Positions 1 through 8,440 of a DNA stretch of 38,096 nucleotides are shown one piece after another. The notes beneath the pieces were generated by a model that ran no database searches, was not told where the DNA came from, and saw only the letters and a list, made by a program, of their open reading frames with translations. The DNA is from Luteitalea sp. (lineage in GTDB: Bacteria > Acidobacteriota > Vicinamibacteria > Vicinamibacterales > Vicinamibacteraceae): the NCBI GenBank assembly GCA_009377495.1, contig WHTZ01000060.1:1-38096 (forward strand), in the 5' to 3' direction. Within the stretch, counting starts at the first letter, position 1. The number at the start of each line of letters is the position of its first letter. The position numbers and the translations under genes were made by a program.

Positions 1-104
1 CGCGCTACCCTTGGCCAATATGTCGCGTCGGGCGGGCGAGCCAGCGGCCGTGACCTCGTTTCGGCCAGCATGCCGAAGAAAGCCTCCGGTTCATCCGCCG
101 GACG

Positions 105-482
105 ATGGAGCGCAGCTCGACATGCACGGCCGTGCCCGGCCTGGGCGGCGCCGGCATGGGCGCCATCGGCCTCGCCGCCGCCGTCCTCGCGGCCAACCAG
201 CGCTCCGCCGAACGATGGCTCGTCGTCTGGCTCTTGGCGGCGGCCGTCGCCCTGGGCATTGGCGTCACCACCATGTGGCGCAAGGCCGCTCGCAGCGGCG
301 CGCCGCTGGCCGGCGGCGCCTTCAGCGTCGCGGCCGTGCGACTGATCGGCCTGGCGTTCATGGCGCTGGGCATCGCGGCGCTGGTCACGCCCCCGGCGTG
401 GGGCAATGTCTGGCTCGGGATGGGTTTCGGTGGGTTGCAGCTCGTGTTCGGGCTGTACATCGCGAGGAGACATGGGGGGTAG
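105..482 (+). CDS. Small four-helix membrane protein, start uncertain
   Basis: This encodes a 125-residue protein with about four hydrophobic segments (roughly residues 14-30, 38-58, 75-95 and 100-118), so it is an inner-membrane protein. I do not recognise a named family. Short proteins of this kind commonly sit directly before a winged-helix regulator in acidobacterial genomes, which is the arrangement here (the regulator starts 26 bp downstream). The same reading frame is open upstream of the chosen ATG and encodes a family-like lead-in (AEESLRFIRRT), but a stop at 51-53 comes before any ATG, GTG or TTG. The true N-terminus may therefore have been lost to an indel near 50, and translation may now begin internally. 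Function unknown. Confidence 0.55.
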   Translation: MERSSTCTAVPGLGGAGMGAIGLAAAVLAANQRSAERWLVVWLLAAAVALGIGVTTMWRKAARSGAPLAGGAFSVAAVRLIGLAFMALGIAALVTPPAWGNVWLGMGFGGLQLVFGLYIARRHGG

Positions 483-508
483 GGTGCTGATGTGGGAGTG
501 AGAGTGCG

Positions 509-871
509 GTGGCGATGACGGCCAGGGCTAGGAAGGAATCCGGTTATGTCTCGCGCGAGGGGCAGGCGCGGCCGTGGCCGCAGCGGCTCGATCGGGTCAT
601 TCACGACCGGACGCGGCTGGCGATCCTGGCGGCGCTCGCGGGCAGCGAGACGCTGTCGTTCACCGATCTGAAAGCCATTACGGGCACAACGGACGGGAAC
701 CTGAGCGTGCACGCGCGCCGGCTCGAGAATGCCGGCTACGTGCTGTGCGAGAAGACGTTTGCCGGCCGCACCCCACGGACGGAATACCGGCTGAGCGCGG
801 CCGGGCGCCGGGCGTTCGAAAGGTATCTCGACCACATGGACGCGCTCATCAAGGCAACGCGGAAGCAATAG
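509..871 (+). CDS. Winged-helix transcriptional regulator (MarR/PadR-like)
   Basis: This is a 120-residue DNA-binding protein. Residues about 25-105 form a winged-helix domain: a first helix with DRTRLAILAALAG, a recognition region with SFTDLKAITGTTDGNLSVHARRLENAGYV, and a wing with GRTPRTEYRLSAAGRRAF. The C-terminal helix RYLDHMDALIKATRK is typical of the acidobacterial branch that sits next to membrane proteins or uppS. The start is the GTG at 509; an ATG two codons later is the alternative. It probably regulates the adjacent membrane protein or its own locus. No effector domain is present. The C-terminal helix has a close copy at 1651-1701, where it is stuck onto a dead ABC ATPase. Confidence 0.85.
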   Translation: MAMTARARKESGYVSREGQARPWPQRLDRVIHDRTRLAILAALAGSETLSFTDLKAITGTTDGNLSVHARRLENAGYVLCEKTFAGRTPRTEYRLSAAGRRAFERYLDHMDALIKATRKQ

Positions 872-912
872 GGTACAGGGTTCTCGACGATTGATTCCGG
901 ATGGAGGCGACC

Positions 913-1254
913 ATGCACTTTATCATTACAAGTTCTTTACTTATTGCCGCCCTGTCGGCACCAGGATGCACCCTCGTCCAGGACGCCGCCGACGACCTCG
1001 TGCGAAGCCCGGTGTCGCGCGCCCTGCAACGCGGAGACGTGGACGAAGCGCACCGATTGATCATGCGTCGGATCAAGGCCGACATTTGTGGAAATCACAC
1101 GGTGGACCTGGAGGTGAAGCCATGCGTTACCTCGTCATCATCACCGTCCTGTCGCTCGCGACCTCGGGCTGCGCGCTGTTCATCGAGGAGCCCGGGACGC
1201 CGCTCAGCCCTGTACCACTTTACTGATATCTACATTGCACGAGTCCCCAAGTAG
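913..1254 (+). CDS. Small putative lipoprotein, 3' end probably frameshifted
   Basis: The ATG at 913 follows a GGAGG ribosome-binding site at 903-907. The protein opens with a hydrophobic signal segment (residues 2-15) and a lipobox-like LSAPGC, so it may be lipidated at Cys18 or so. The next part (LVQDAADDLVRSPVSRALQRGDVDEAHRLIMRRI) is plausible protein. From about residue 70 the sequence becomes Ser/Arg-rich and overlaps the second lipoprotein (1122-1226) in another frame, so the tail is probably not native and the gene has probably lost its own stop through an indel. Function unknown. Confidence 0.4.
   Translation: MHFIITSSLLIAALSAPGCTLVQDAADDLVRSPVSRALQRGDVDEAHRLIMRRIKADICGNHTVDLEVKPCVTSSSSPSCRSRPRAARCSSRSPGRRSALYHFTDIYIARVPK
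1122..1226 (+). CDS. Tiny putative lipoprotein (34 aa)
   Basis: This is a 34-residue peptide with a textbook lipoprotein signal: MRYLVIITVLSLATSGC, where SGC is a lipobox and the Cys would be lipidated. Only about 17 residues remain after it (ALFIEEPGTPLSPVPLY). A GGAGG site lies at 1110-1114, a suitable distance before the ATG. It overlaps the 3' end of the preceding lipoprotein ORF in a different frame. It may be a real entericidin-sized lipoprotein or the front end of a truncated longer one. Confidence 0.4.
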   Translation: MRYLVIITVLSLATSGCALFIEEPGTPLSPVPLY

Positions 1255-1294
1255 TTCATCAGCCGCGGGCACCGTGCACCAACGACAGGCAGCT

Positions 1295-1701
1295 ATGGAA
1301 TTACACATTTGCGACGTATCCAAGACCTATCCCAACGGCGTGCAGGCGCTGAAGGACGTGACGCTCACGATTCCGGCGGGATGTACGGCCTGCTCGGTCC
1401 TAACGGTGCCGGGACGTCTACGCTGATGCGCATGATCGCGACGCTGCAGGAGCCGGATGAAGGCAGCATCCACCTCGGCGACATTGACGTGCTGAACCAG
1501 AAGGATGAAGTACGCGAGACGCTGGGCTAGCTGCCACAGCAGCTCGGCGTCTATCCGAAGGTGAGCGCGGAGGACCTGCTCGATCACTTCGCCGTGCTCA
1601 AGGGCATTGCCGAGCGTCGGGCACGCAAGGAGGTCGTGGCGGCGCTGCGGCGGTACCTGGCTCACATGGAAGCGCTGATCCATCGCGTCCGCGAGGCGTA
1701 A
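1295..1701 (+). pseudogene. Dead ABC ATPase fragment fused to a winged-helix regulator tail
   Basis: From 1295 to about 1650 the sequence is a close copy of the first 120 codons of the intact ABC ATPase at 4088, with long stretches identical. It carries three inactivating lesions: a lost G near 1375-1380 that shifts the frame, a Walker A change that replaces the catalytic Lys with Thr (ACG at 1414-1416), and an in-frame TAG at 1528-1530. From 1651 the same frame continues as RYLAHMEALIHRVREA and a TAA, which is not ATPase sequence but closely resembles the C-terminal helix of the regulator at 509-871. So it is a chimeric relic: ATPase front joined to regulator tail, sitting where a regulator of the downstream uppS would be expected. 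Confidence 0.85.
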
Positions 1702-1724
1702 CCCTTTTTTTGCGAGCCTACTTT

Positions 1725-2384
1725 ATGCAACAGAGTTTCTTGCATGTGGCGGTGATCCCCGACGGAAACGGGCGATGGGCGGCCGCGCGACAGCGGCCGC
1801 GAACGGACGGACACCGCGCGGGCGCGCGCGCGGTGCGGCGCACGGTCGAGTGCGCGCCCGCGCACGGCATCGGCATGCTGACGCTCTACGCGTTCTCGTC
1901 GGACAACTGGCATCGCCCGGCGTCCGAGGTCCGTACGCTGATGAAGGAGTTCGAGCAGTTCCTGCGCGGCGAAACGGCTCGCTGCGTGGCGGAAGGCGTG
2001 CGCGTGCGAGTGATCGGCCGTCGCGATCGATTGGCGAAGCGGCTGGTACGTGCGATCGAAGCGACGGAGGCCGCGACGGCGGCGTGCGATCGGCTGCGGT
2101 TGAACCTGGCCGTCGACTATTCGTCGCGGGACGCGATCGGCAGAGGCGAGCTGCTCCCGGCAGTGGACCTGCTGATCCGGACGGGCGGCGAGCAGCGGTT
2201 GAGTGATTTCCTGCTGTGGGAGTGCGCGTACGCGGAGCTGTACTTCACGGATCGGCGATGGCCGGACTTCGACGCGCCCCACCTGGCGCGAGCGCTGGCG
2301 GACTATCACGGGCGTGAGCGGCGGTTCGGCCGCGTGCCTGGTGCGACACCGATGAATGGGGATGGGAGGAGGCGGAGCGTATGA
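1725..2384 (+). CDS. uppS: Isoprenyl transferase (UppS family), internally shortened
   Basis: This belongs to the cis-prenyltransferase family, which condenses isopentenyl diphosphate units onto an allylic diphosphate to make polyprenyl carriers. Visible motifs are HVAVIPDGNGRWA (Mg-binding Asp about residue 13), GHRAG, LYAFSSDNWHRP, LNLAVDYSSRDAI, VDLLIRTGGEQRLSDFLLW and YAELYFTDRRWPDF. Most catalytic motifs are therefore kept. Only seven residues separate SSRDAI from VDLLIRTGG, whereas E. coli UppS has about 36 there, so one to two helices seem to have been deleted in frame. The ATG at 1725 is preferred over a TTG at 1710. The stop overlaps the DUF4173 start by four bases. It is likely an accessory prenyltransferase, not the housekeeping one; activity is uncertain. 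Confidence 0.85.
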   Translation: MQQSFLHVAVIPDGNGRWAAARQRPRTDGHRAGARAVRRTVECAPAHGIGMLTLYAFSSDNWHRPASEVRTLMKEFEQFLRGETARCVAEGVRVRVIGRRDRLAKRLVRAIEATEAATAACDRLRLNLAVDYSSRDAIGRGELLPAVDLLIRTGGEQRLSDFLLWECAYAELYFTDRRWPDFDAPHLARALADYHGRERRFGRVPGATPMNGDGRRRSV

Positions 2385-4075
2385 GTGACGACGCGGTTTC
2401 CGGGCAGGCGGGTCGCGGGCCGATCGAAGACGAACGAGTCGGCCACGGCACCTCCGACGGGTACTCCGACAGTGGCGTCATTGGCCAGGCGCTCGTGGGG
2501 GCGGCTCGCCTCTATCCCGTGCCACGCGCCTCCGTCGCGGCGTTGCTCGTGGCGGGCGTGGTCCTCGGCGCGGTGGGCGATGCGCTGCTGCGCGCTCCGG
2601 ACGGCCCGGTGGGTCTGAACCTGTCGCTGTGGGTCGCGTCGGTCGCGGTCGCCGCGCTCGCGCTGCACCGCCGCGCGGCTCTCGCACTGGACCGCGAGCG
2701 CGTCGCGTGGCTGGTGATCGGCGTCCTGTTCGCGGCCGGACTCACGTGGCGCGACGCTCCGCCGCTGAAGCTGCTCGCGCTTGGCTGCGCAACGTTGACC
2801 TTCGCGCTCGCGGCTCATTGTCTCGCCGCGGCCTGGGTGCGTCGCGCGGGCGTGCTTCGATACGCCGGCGCGCTGGCGCTGGGCGCACTGCACGCGTGGA
2901 CGGCCGCGGCGCTTGCGCTTGTGGATGCGACGCGGTCCACCCCGCGTGTCGAGACCGGCCGTGGGGCCGGGTGGCGCCGTGCCGCGGCCCTCGCGCGCGG
3001 CCTCGTGATCGCCACGCCGCTCGTCGCGGTGTTCGGGGCGCTGTTCATGTCAGCGGACGCCGTGTTCGAGGAGCTGGTGGCGAACGTGCTTCGTTTCGAC
3101 TTCGAGTGGATCGCGAGTCACATCCTGCTGTTCTCGATCCTTGCGTGGCTCTCGACCGGGTACCTGCGCGGCTTTCTGACGGGCACGGAGCTGCCGCCGC
3201 TTCGCGCCCTCTGGCGGGACGGTGCTCTGTTCGCCTTCGCGCCGAAACGGCCGACGCTCGGGATCACGGAAGTCGCCACGGCGCTGGCGGCGCTCGACCT
3301 GCTATTCCTGCTGTTCGTCATCGTGCAGTTCCGTTACCTGTTCGGCGGCGACGCGCTCGTCCAGGTCACGCCAGACCTGACGTACGCGGACTACGCGCGG
3401 CGCGGCTTCTTCGAGCTGGTCTTCGCGGTCGTACTCGTCGTGCCGGTCCTGCTCGCTGCCGACTGGCTCCTCGACCGTCGCACCCGACGCGACGCCCTCG
3501 TGTTCCGCGGTCTCGCCGGCGTGCAGATCGGGCTGGTGCTCGCGATCACCGCGTCGGCGCTCCAGCGGCTGCGCCTCTACCACGCGAGCTACGGGCTCAC
3601 CGAGTCGCGGTTCTACGCGATGGTGCTGCTGATCTGGATCGGCGCGATGCTGTTCTGGCTCGCCGCGACAGTGCTGCGCGGCCGCCGCGACGCGTTCGCG
3701 TTCGGGACGCTGGCATCCGGCCTCGCGACGGTCGCGCTGCTGTTCGTCGTCAACCCGGACGCGGTCATCGCGCGCGCGAACGTGGCGCGGATGGCGTCGG
3801 CGGACGCGCCAGTCCGATTCGACGTCGCGTACGCGACGTCGCTGAGCGCGGACGCGGTGCCCGTGCTGATCGATGCGCTGCCCGCGCTGCCCGCCGATGT
3901 GCAGTGCCCGCTCGCGCGACACCTGCTGCGCCGGTGGCCGCCCGACCGTGAGCGCTCGCTCCGCAGCTGGAGCTGGTCCGCGGCGCGTGCGAGCGACGCG
4001 GTGCGCGGGCACGAGGCGCGGCTGCGGTCGATGGTGGGGCCGGATCAGGAATGCGCGGCGCCCGGTGCCGCCTGA
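2381..4075 (+). CDS. DUF4173 multi-pass membrane protein
   Basis: This is a 564-residue integral membrane protein with about 11-12 hydrophobic segments between residues 45 and 460. It has a short hydrophilic N-terminus and a cytosolic or periplasmic C-terminal tail of about 100 residues. The segment around YADYARRGFFELV, preceded by a QFRYLFGG-type motif, is the hallmark of the DUF4173 family. Biochemical function is unknown. It overlaps uppS by ATGA and precedes the ABC ATPase by 12 bp, so the four genes are probably co-transcribed. The association with a prenyltransferase suggests a role near the membrane or lipid carriers, but that is inference. Confidence 0.85.
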   Translation: MSDDAVSGQAGRGPIEDERVGHGTSDGYSDSGVIGQALVGAARLYPVPRASVAALLVAGVVLGAVGDALLRAPDGPVGLNLSLWVASVAVAALALHRRAALALDRERVAWLVIGVLFAAGLTWRDAPPLKLLALGCATLTFALAAHCLAAAWVRRAGVLRYAGALALGALHAWTAAALALVDATRSTPRVETGRGAGWRRAAALARGLVIATPLVAVFGALFMSADAVFEELVANVLRFDFEWIASHILLFSILAWLSTGYLRGFLTGTELPPLRALWRDGALFAFAPKRPTLGITEVATALAALDLLFLLFVIVQFRYLFGGDALVQVTPDLTYADYARRGFFELVFAVVLVVPVLLAADWLLDRRTRRDALVFRGLAGVQIGLVLAITASALQRLRLYHASYGLTESRFYAMVLLIWIGAMLFWLAATVLRGRRDAFAFGTLASGLATVALLFVVNPDAVIARANVARMASADAPVRFDVAYATSLSADAVPVLIDALPALPADVQCPLARHLLRRWPPDRERSLRSWSWSAARASDAVRGHEARLRSMVGPDQECAAPGAA

Positions 4076-4087
4076 CACGAGACGGCT

Positions 4088-5026
4088 ATGGAGTTGCACA
4101 TTCGCAACGTATCCAAGACCTATTCGAGCGGCGTGCAAGCGCTGAAGGACGTGACGCTCACGATTCCGGTGGGGATGTACGGCCTTCTCGGTCCCAACGG
4201 TTCGGGAAAGTCCACGTTGATGCGCACGATCGCGACCCTGCAGGAGCCGGATGAGGGCTCGATCCGGCTGGGCGAGCTCGACGTGTTGCGCCAGAAGGAC
4301 GAGGTCCGCCAGACGCTCGGTTACCTGCCACAGGAGTTCGGCTTGTATCCGAAGGTGAGTGCGGAGAGCCTGCTCGATCACTTCGCGGTGCTCAAAGGCA
4401 TTGCCGAGCGCCGGGCGCGCAAGGAGGTCGTAGAGGCGCTCCTGCGGCAGACGAACCTGTGGGAGGTGCGCAAGCAGAAGCTGGGCGGCTACTCCGGTGG
4501 CATGCGGCAGCGCTTCGGCGTGGCCGTGGCGCTCCTGGGCAATCCGACGCTGATGATCGTGGACGAACCGACGGCCGGCCTCGACCCGGCCGAGCGCGTG
4601 CGGTTCCTGAACCTGCTGAGCGAGCTGGGAGAGAACAGCGTCGTCCTCCTCTCCACGCACATCGTCGAGGACGTGAGCGAGCTGTGCACCCGGATGGCGA
4701 TCATCGACCGGGGCGAGATCCTGCTCGAGGCCGAGCCGCTGCGCGCCGTCGACGAGCTGAAAGGGCGGATCTGGCGTCGGGTGATCGACCGCAGCGCGCT
4801 CCCCGAGGTGGAACGGGAGCACGCCGTCATCTCGACCAAGCTCCTCGCGGGCCGTACCGTCGTGCACGTCCACGCCGACGCGTCGCCCGGCGGCGGCTTC
4901 GAGCCCGTCGAGCCGGATCTCGAGGACGTCTACTTCACCACCATGGCGGGCCACCATGGCGGACGCCCTTCGACTCGCATTGGCTCGCTCAGGGCAGGCC
5001 GCGAGCAGCCGGAGCCGACGGCATGA
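4088..5026 (+). CDS. ABC transporter ATP-binding protein
   Basis: This is a 312-residue ATPase of an ABC-2 type exporter. Walker A is GPNGSGKST at residues 35-43, the Q-loop Gln about 82, the signature YSGGMRQR about 135-142, Walker B LMIVDE at 155-160 and the H-loop His about 191. The C-terminal 90 residues are the extra domain seen in the families that pair with permease/M1-peptidase fusions. Its stop overlaps the start of the permease at 5023 (ATGA), so the two proteins are translationally coupled and presumably form one complex. A degenerate copy of its front part lies at 1295. Confidence 0.93.
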   Translation: MELHIRNVSKTYSSGVQALKDVTLTIPVGMYGLLGPNGSGKSTLMRTIATLQEPDEGSIRLGELDVLRQKDEVRQTLGYLPQEFGLYPKVSAESLLDHFAVLKGIAERRARKEVVEALLRQTNLWEVRKQKLGGYSGGMRQRFGVAVALLGNPTLMIVDEPTAGLDPAERVRFLNLLSELGENSVVLLSTHIVEDVSELCTRMAIIDRGEILLEAEPLRAVDELKGRIWRRVIDRSALPEVEREHAVISTKLLAGRTVVHVHADASPGGGFEPVEPDLEDVYFTTMAGHHGGRPSTRIGSLRAGREQPEPTA

Positions 5027-8000
5027 ACGTCACCACGATGAAGTGGCTGGAGATCGTCCGGTTCGAGCTGATCTATCAGTTCCGACGCAGGTCCACGTGG
5101 TTCATTTTCGCCTTGTTCCTGTTCCCCCTGATCGGGGTGACGAACGACGACCTGATCGACGCGCGCAACCGCGAGATCCTGTTTCACGCGCCCCTGTTCA
5201 TCGCGAAGAGCAGCGTCCTCATGAGCGTGATTGCGCTGCTGGTGCTGGCTGGTGTGGCCGGCGATGCGGCGACGCGCGATGTGCGGACGCGGATGGAGCC
5301 TCTGATGCACGCGGCACCCATCGGCCGGGCCGCGTACATCGGCGGCCGCTTCTTCGGCGCGTTCGCGATGGCGGCGATACTGCTGGTGGTGGTGCCCCTC
5401 GTCCACATGCTTCTCCCCCTCTTCCACCCGGACCTCGGGGCGGAGACCCTCGGGCCGTTCAGGACGGCAGCGTACCTCCAAGCGTATTTCCTGCTGATCG
5501 TGCCGAACGCGTTCGCGGCGACGGCGCTCATGTTCGCCTTGGCGACGCTGGTGCGGCACACGCTGGGAAGCTACGTAGGCGCCGCACTCGTGTTTGCCGG
5601 GGTGCAGTTCAACATAGACTTCGTCGCCGAAACGCTCGGCCGCTGGGACCTGGCTGAACTGCTCGATTCCACAGGTCTCATTGCGCTCGAAGTGATGGCG
5701 CGAACGTGGTCACCTGTCGAATTGAACGAGCGCCTGATCGGATCGGAGGGCGCGCTGCTGTGGAACCGGCTGCTCTGGCTCGCGATCGCGTTCGCCGTGC
5801 TCGTGCTCACGTACAGGCGATTCCACTTCGGAGGGAACGCCGACGCCGTCCGATGGTGGCAGCGCGGCCGCCTCCGCGTGGCCGGTCCGGCCGGCCGCCG
5901 CGCAGCCGGCGCAGGCGCGGGAGGATTCGAAGGCGCCGTGACCCAGCGCAGCGCGCCCGTGGCCGTGCCCCGCGTACCTCGAGAGCTCGGCACTGCGGGC
6001 CGGGTGCGACAGACACTCGCGATCGCGCGCGATTCGCTGCGGGAGATGGCGACGGTTTGGAGCTGGCTGGTGGTGCCCTTCCTATTGTTGCGGGTCGCGG
6101 CCATCCTGGGGGAGCTGAACACCATGGGGGCGGGCACGCCGGTTCTGCCCACGACCGGCCGCGTCCTCGGGCCCTTCGAGGACACGCCTCCTCCCATCGA
6201 AATCCTCATGCTCATGTTACCCGTCCTCCTCGCCGGGGAGGTGGTCTGGCGGGAGCGCGACGCGAACATGCAGGCCCTGGCCGACGCTGCGCCGGTGCCG
6301 GACGGGGTGCGGTTCGTCGGCAAGCTGCTGGGCCTCTGGCTCATGATCGTCGCCTTCCATGGGCTGCTGATGCTGGCGGGCGTGGTGAGCCAGGTCGTGA
6401 GCGGCTGGTACGACTTCGACTTTGCACTCTACTTCCAGATCCTGTTCGGGCTCGAGCTGGTGGACCCGCTAGTGTCCGGGCTGCTCGCGCTGTCGGTGCA
6501 CGTGCTGGTAAACCAGAAGCACGTCGGACATCTGGTCGTGCTGCTGCTCATTGTCGGTCTGAACGGATTCGCGCCGCTGCTTGGAATCGAGCACCCTCTG
6601 CTGCTCTACGGCTCGGAGCCGGGCTGGCGCCATTCGCCCATCAGCGGCTTCGGGCCGTTCGTGGGGCCGGTGCTGTGGTTCGAGCTGTACTGGGCCGCCT
6701 GGACGCTGCTTCTCGCGCTCGTGGCGCGACTCTTCTGGGTGCGGGGCGTCGAGCGAGGGATGGGTGAGCGCGTGCGCATCGCGCGGCGCCGCTTCACGGG
6801 CCAAACGGTCGGTGCCTTCACGGCGGTGCTGGGGCTCATCCTGCTCGTCGGCGGTTTCATCTTCTACAACACCAACATCCTCAACGCGTACCACAGGACT
6901 ACCGAGGGCCCAGAGCGGCAGGCCGAGTACGAGCGGAGCTACGGGCGCTATGAAGGCACGGCGCAGCCGGAGCTGACCGCCACGGAGCTGAACGTCGAGA
7001 TCTATCCCGACCGGCGCGAGGCCGACGTCCGCGGCGTCCATCACCTGGTGAACCGAACGGCGCGGCCGATCGATACCATCCACGTGGCCGTCTCGTCCCA
7101 GGTCGAGACGGGTGGGATCGAGCTCGGGCGACCGGCACGCGCCGCGCTCGTCGACGACGACCTCGGGCACCGCATTTACGTGCTGGAGGAGCCGCTCCAG
7201 CCGGGCGACTCGCTGCGGCTGAGCTGGCAGGTCCGCCACGACCTGAACGTGCAGCGCATGATCCGCGGCATGGAGGCGTCGCTCGAGCAGTTCACAGAAC
7301 GGTTCGGGCCGTACCCGTACAAAGTTCTGCGGATGGTCGAATACCCTGCGGCAGGCGGCTCGCTGCATGCGGAGTCCAGCGCCATCTGGTATCAGGAACT
7401 CTTCTCGCTGTTCGACCCCGCCCGCGATCCGCGCCGGATCGATCTGCCGTTCGCCGTGACCGCGCACGAGGTGGCGCATCAGTGGTGGGGCAGCCAGGGT
7501 GCGCGTGTCGAGGGCCTGGCCCTGCTCAGCGAAAGCCTCGCCTGGTACAGCGCGATGGGCGTCATCGAGCAGGAGTACGGCACCGAGCACCTGGGGCGCT
7601 TCCTTGGGTTCATGCGCCGAAGTTATCTGACCCCGCGCTCACGGGCCGACGTTCCACTGCTGCGCGCGGCCGACTCCTTCCTCGCCTACCGCAAGGGGCC
7701 GTTCGCGATGTACGCGCTGCGGGAGTATGTGGGCGAGGAAAGGGTGGACGTGGCGCTGCGACGGCTGCGCGCGCGATACGCCGTACCCGAGCCGCCGTTC
7801 GCGACCTCACTCGACCTGTATCGTGAGCTCCAGGAGGTCACACCGGACTCGCTCCAGTACCTGCCCGGCGACCTTTTCGAGCGGAACACCTTCTGGGAGC
7901 TGGAAACGCGTCAGGCGACGGCGCTGCAGACCCCGGGCGGCGAGTGGCAGGTGAGCCTCGACGTCGTGGCGCGGAAGGTGGTGGTGGACACGGTGGGCGC

Positions 8001-8430
8001 CGAGACGGACGTCCCGATGGACGACCTGGTCGAGATCGGCGTCTTCGCGCCAGCGGAAGCCGGCGAAGGGCGGGGCAAGCCGCTCCACCTGGCGATGCAT
8101 CGCGTACGCACCGGCCCGCAGACGATCACGGTCACGGTTCCGCAACGCCCCGCCCGCGCCGGCATCGACCCGCGCCACCTGCTCATCGATGTGGAGCCGG
8201 ACGACAACCTGGTGGACGTTCCGGATCCTTCGTCACGGTCAAATCATGAAGCTCCGGGAGATCTTCCGCTTCGAGTTCGCCTACCAGGGTACGCCGTGTC
8301 TCGACCTGGCTCTACTTCGCAGTCCTGGTCTTCTTCGCTTTCGTGCAGACGACAGAAAACTTCCTTACCGACGCACGTAACGGCGACTACTTCCTCAATG
8401 CGCCGTTCGTCGTCGCGAGCGTCACGGTGA
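5023..8430 (+). CDS. ABC-2 permease fused to M1 family aminopeptidase
   Basis: This is a fusion of about 1,135 residues. The first 760 or so form two ABC-2-type membrane modules (MKWLEIVRFELIYQFRRRSTWFIF, then a second set from about residue 325). The C-terminal third is an extracytoplasmic M1-like peptidase with HEVAHQWW at residues 815-822. The likely third zinc ligand (LLSESLAWY, Glu837) comes 17 residues after the second His, whereas classical M1 spacing is 18. The join GDSLRLSWQVR-HDLNVQRM seems to skip a block of the N-terminal beta domain and linker normally found in such fusions, so an in-frame deletion is likely. The natural stop was probably at 8247-8249; a nearby indel extends the frame by about 60 unrelated residues to 8430. 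Role in export or peptide turnover is unproven. Confidence 0.85.
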   Translation: MNVTTMKWLEIVRFELIYQFRRRSTWFIFALFLFPLIGVTNDDLIDARNREILFHAPLFIAKSSVLMSVIALLVLAGVAGDAATRDVRTRMEPLMHAAPIGRAAYIGGRFFGAFAMAAILLVVVPLVHMLLPLFHPDLGAETLGPFRTAAYLQAYFLLIVPNAFAATALMFALATLVRHTLGSYVGAALVFAGVQFNIDFVAETLGRWDLAELLDSTGLIALEVMARTWSPVELNERLIGSEGALLWNRLLWLAIAFAVLVLTYRRFHFGGNADAVRWWQRGRLRVAGPAGRRAAGAGAGGFEGAVTQRSAPVAVPRVPRELGTAGRVRQTLAIARDSLREMATVWSWLVVPFLLLRVAAILGELNTMGAGTPVLPTTGRVLGPFEDTPPPIEILMLMLPVLLAGEVVWRERDANMQALADAAPVPDGVRFVGKLLGLWLMIVAFHGLLMLAGVVSQVVSGWYDFDFALYFQILFGLELVDPLVSGLLALSVHVLVNQKHVGHLVVLLLIVGLNGFAPLLGIEHPLLLYGSEPGWRHSPISGFGPFVGPVLWFELYWAAWTLLLALVARLFWVRGVERGMGERVRIARRRFTGQTVGAFTAVLGLILLVGGFIFYNTNILNAYHRTTEGPERQAEYERSYGRYEGTAQPELTATELNVEIYPDRREADVRGVHHLVNRTARPIDTIHVAVSSQVETGGIELGRPARAALVDDDLGHRIYVLEEPLQPGDSLRLSWQVRHDLNVQRMIRGMEASLEQFTERFGPYPYKVLRMVEYPAAGGSLHAESSAIWYQELFSLFDPARDPRRIDLPFAVTAHEVAHQWWGSQGARVEGLALLSESLAWYSAMGVIEQEYGTEHLGRFLGFMRRSYLTPRSRADVPLLRAADSFLAYRKGPFAMYALREYVGEERVDVALRRLRARYAVPEPPFATSLDLYRELQEVTPDSLQYLPGDLFERNTFWELETRQATALQTPGGEWQVSLDVVARKVVVDTVGAETDVPMDDLVEIGVFAPAEAGEGRGKPLHLAMHRVRTGPQTITVTVPQRPARAGIDPRHLLIDVEPDDNLVDVPDPSSRSNHEAPGDLPLRVRLPGYAVSRPGSTSQSWSSSLSCRRQKTSLPTHVTATTSSMRRSSSRASR

Positions 8431-8440
8431 TCGGCTGCCT
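8246..8440 (+). pseudogene. Truncated, frameshifted second ABC-2 permease
   Basis: The ATG at 8246 opens MKLREIFRFEFAYQ, the same N-terminal pattern as the preceding permease. One extra G near 8287-8289 breaks the frame; after it the permease continues as VRRVSTWLYFAVLVFFAFVQ and then a loop and start of the next helix (NAPFVVASVTVIGCLL). Homology ends at about 8440, where unrelated sequence begins. The expected 1,000 or more further residues are absent from this window. It is the second member of a tandem permease/peptidase pair, destroyed at the boundary of the accessory zone. Confidence 0.8.

Noticed and set aside
2629..3951. 440-codon plus-strand frame inside the DUF4173 gene
   Set aside because: Arg/Ala/Gly-rich out-of-frame translation of a well supported membrane protein.
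3302..4957. Long 551-codon open frame on the minus strand
   Set aside because: It is antisense to the DUF4173 and ABC ATPase genes, is rich in Arg/His/Gln as expected for shadow frames in GC-rich DNA, and has no family resemblance.
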